A stretch of 64,000 nt of DNA, from the NCBI GenBank assembly GCA_035582835.1, contig JAYKAV010002776.1, positions 298,325 through 362,324 of the forward strand. The letters are read 5' to 3'. The stretch comes from Phoebastria nigripes. Its lineage: Eukaryota; Chordata; Aves; Procellariiformes; Diomedeidae. Position 1 is the first letter of the stretch. Each line of letters begins with the position of its first letter. The notes beneath the pieces are model-generated. The model was not told the origin of the DNA. It did not search any database and worked only from the letters and a program-made list of their open reading frames with translations. Shown piece by piece: positions 61,319 through 64,000 of this stretch. The translations under genes and the position numbers were made by a program.

Positions 61319-64000
61319 GTGGGTTGTGGGTTCCCTTTTTTCCATTGCCTGGGTCTGCAGGAAATCTAAGTCCTTTCAAATCATTTAATAATACGGTTTA
61401 GTACTTCAAAGGATTAACTATTCTCCTTTTTGGCACATGCAAGGGAACCAACCTTCCACTGTTAGATAACTATTCTTTACATTTCCTACCTTACTGCCTT
61501 TCGGTACACGTGACAGCTTCTTTAAGTGAGACTGTTCTTAAGCCACAGTGGAACATGAAACACTCCACTTGAATGCAGGGGACAGAGAACCAACAGGTGC
61601 AAACCCGAGCCTTTGCCTTGCTACATCACACAGCTACTGCAATGTGCACCACTGTGACTGGACTGGGCCAAGCTGCAGTGTGCTACATCGCTACAGAAAC
61701 CACCCTGTGCCAGAAACGCAGCAAGCACTGCTGCATAATGTCCTCTGCAAACACCGCAGAGATCATTTTACCTATCCCAGAATTTCCTCTAACTTCCCAA
61801 AAAGAGACACAACTTTCATGATGTACTTTCTCACATTAACATTTTCAGTTCATTCTAATTTCTCTACCCTATACAAAAATAGATGTCAAGTTTTTGGGAG
61901 ACCTGTGCAGTTTTTCTTGACAATGACTCACTGCAGCTCCACAGGGATGCACATCTTTCCCCATGGAGTCAGAGCATACTTCACACATAATTTAAAAGCA
62001 AGAGATCTTGAGAGGAAATAGGGACAGCAGAAGGAGACTCATATTCTGGAAAAAGAATTTGTTGATTTAATCTTACGTTTTCTAATTCTGGATGCTTAGC
62101 TTTGCAACTCTAAAATTATTTTTCATGGAAAATTGACATTAAAACAAAGATTGCATATGCACAGATCTCCTCATGAAACTAGTAAACTGTGATGGCAGGG
62201 GAGAAATGTAAATTAAAGGGACCAAAACCAAGCTGTAATTTTAAAATAGTCTACCAAAAATTTTGAGGGCAATGATGCAAAGGAGCTCATCTCCAAATTT
62301 TCACATGGTTTTCATTTCACAAAAAATAAAACTGATTACGGTTCTGCAAAAGCCAAAACCACAATATCCTCTCTAACACAAAGTGTTTGGAGTGTTTCTC
62401 AACGCCTTTAAAGGCAGAATGTCATCCTGACCCCCACCGAACTTCATGTTGCAAGACCAGATACATTTCAGCTATTTCACTGGTTCCTCAGTCTCCCTGT
62501 CTAACTTCTGGCTTTACTGTCATTTCTCTCACTACCTTTAAGAGGCTCACACAAATGAAAAAGCGATGGCTTTTTTGAGCCATAAAGACAAATGACTGTA
62601 TAGGTCAAACAGTAAGGATAATTATATTTGAAGTGTTACCAAACTGGAAGAGGAAAAGATTAGTGAGAGGAAGTACTTTTTAGTAATAATCTCTCAGTCA
62701 CTTTGTGCATTACTTTTAGCATCAGGTGAAAGCATTCAGGTAGAATTGTATAACCAAATGTTCTTGCAGTGGGAAATCCCAGATCACTTTGCTTCCACAC
62801 AACAGAAAAAAACCTAATGAGCAGTCAGCAGTTCCTCCACTTTCATACCAGAGGTGTATGTGGGGAAATGCTGATATCATATAGATGACCTCTTGGTAGT
62901 CTCCCCGCCAGTATGCCCCATCAGGATTGACATTGTCAGCATGTCCCTGGCAAAACACTCCACAGATTCTTGCACTCAAGTTTCTTATTCTATAATTCCT
63001 CCTGGAGCACTTGCCAGCATGTTCTCTGTACTACCAAAACGTTACACACAGCTTTGAAACATCTGTTAAGGAGGACCTTCCCTGACAGGTAGCCTAAGCA
63101 GTTTGGTTTTTAGCTTCAGGCTGCTGCTAGTTGTCCTTCCAAGTTCAGGGACTGTGAGCAACTTCACTTGCATCTGTTATTATGCCTTATCATATACATG
63201 TCCCTTTAAGCATACGTGATAGTTTAGAAAAAATAAATGCAATCCTTTCTCCAGAGTTACAAAGCACACGTGAAGTTCTCGTTCAGGGATAAATTCATGT
63301 ATCACAAAGGAAGTGAAGGGAGTAGGGGAGCCTTCACCTTTGGGGAAAGATGTCAATTTTAAAGAACAATTGAAAGGGAGATCACATTTTATATATGCAT
63401 ATGATAATACACAAATATATAAAATATAACAATATGTAATACATATATACATATTTATCATGGATGTTGGAAGCCCTGGGGTGGGGAGGAATCCCAGCAC
63501 AAAGTCCTGTGTGGGAGAGACACAAAAGGAGCAGTTGAGAGACATGATTGGCAAAAACAGCATGTGGACTTGTGGGCAGAAAGATGTGTGGGCAGAGTTG
63601 TTTACAGCCTTGAAGGCAAGGACAANGAATAAGAATTTGATGTGGATTTTCAATAAAATATATTGAGATTTTTTACAATTACTTGGCTAGCATTTCTAGA
63701 CTGTTCTACCCTCTAATATCTTCTAGACTGCTTAGCTTTAGCATCTTCTGAGTCCTTTACCTTAAAAAAGTCAGGGCAAGGGAGGCAGTACTGCGATGGG
63801 AAGCCAAAATGCCTGATACATACATGGAAAACTCCATCAGCAGAGATTTCCCAAGCAATATGTGTCAGTCCAGGTGATCTCTGATTTGCTGAATGTATTA
63901 TTTTCTAGCACAAATGTCTGGATACATTTTTTTTTAATTGTGCAACAGGCGGGTATTGGAATGGTGAATGACAGCAAGTTATTCACCCTTAAGAAACACA
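61319..64000. other. Intron-like or intergenic DNA, no gene seen
   Basis: No exon supported. An AT-rich microsatellite-like patch (TATATA/ATATAC) runs at about 63385-63460. The sequence following it (about 63465-63660) is GC-richer and non-coding. The 157-codon frames at 61548-62021 (plus) and 63180-63653 (minus) show no known motif or membrane-protein organisation that I trust. Confidence 0.45.

Noticed and set aside
63180..63653. 157-codon minus-strand frame with hydrophobic stretches
   Set aside because: The hydrophobic part is the translation of the TATATA/ATATAC patch; contains an N and no recognisable protein feature.
1..64000. CRISPR arrays, operons, phage or plasmid features, tRNA or rRNA genes
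   Set aside because: Searched by eye on both strands; none seen, and the sequence is vertebrate in character.

Overview
This window looks like vertebrate nuclear DNA, most likely from a bird; a crocodilian or turtle is less likely but not excluded. The main reason is the set of CR1 LINE fragments: on the minus strand at 1453-2605 and 6066-8050, on the plus strand at 15005-15158 and 45446-45520. Their 3' ends read CCAACCY...ATTCTATG/ATTCTGTG, as in avian CR1, and two copies still encode recognisable pieces of the CR1 reverse transcriptase. There is also one probable solo retroviral LTR nested in a CR1, a few very old MIR/L3-like SINE remnants, and AT-rich single-copy sequence with no long reading frames. 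I see no bacterial gene organisation, no CRISPR array, no tRNA or rRNA, and no intact protein-coding ORF.

Layout. 1-12 kb: AT-rich DNA with CR1 copies and the nested LTR. 12.17-13.64 kb: one strong CpG island, the clearest promoter in the window, with a perfect NRF1-type site, a GC box, G-quadruplex-prone tracts, good splice-donor motifs on both strands, and base skew suggesting divergent transcription. 13.6-40 kb: intron-like or intergenic DNA with short palindromes, a CR1 tail, old SINE remnants and a GC-richer block at 34 kb. 40.36-40.50 kb: a compact promoter-like module (inverted pair of CRE-like octamers, TATA box, short putative first exon, splice donor). 40.5-54.8 kb: intron-like DNA with a diverged pair of direct repeats 1,362 bp apart. 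54,771-54,829: a 59-bp candidate coding exon with strong splice signals and only one open frame. 54.8-64 kb: further intron-like DNA with one low-confidence microexon candidate.

Working model (inference): a plus-strand gene starts at the CpG island with a largely non-coding first exon, has an alternative TATA/CRE promoter at 40.4 kb, and joins a first or early coding exon at 54.77 kb. The peptide there carries a sumoylation-type I-K-R-E-P motif, as in many nuclear regulators, but I do not recognise the gene. The long frames inside the CpG island are most simply explained by GC-rich sequence lacking stop codons. I found no convincing new biological system; the most useful leads are the 40.4-kb module, the 54.77-kb exon, the CpG island and the nested LTR.
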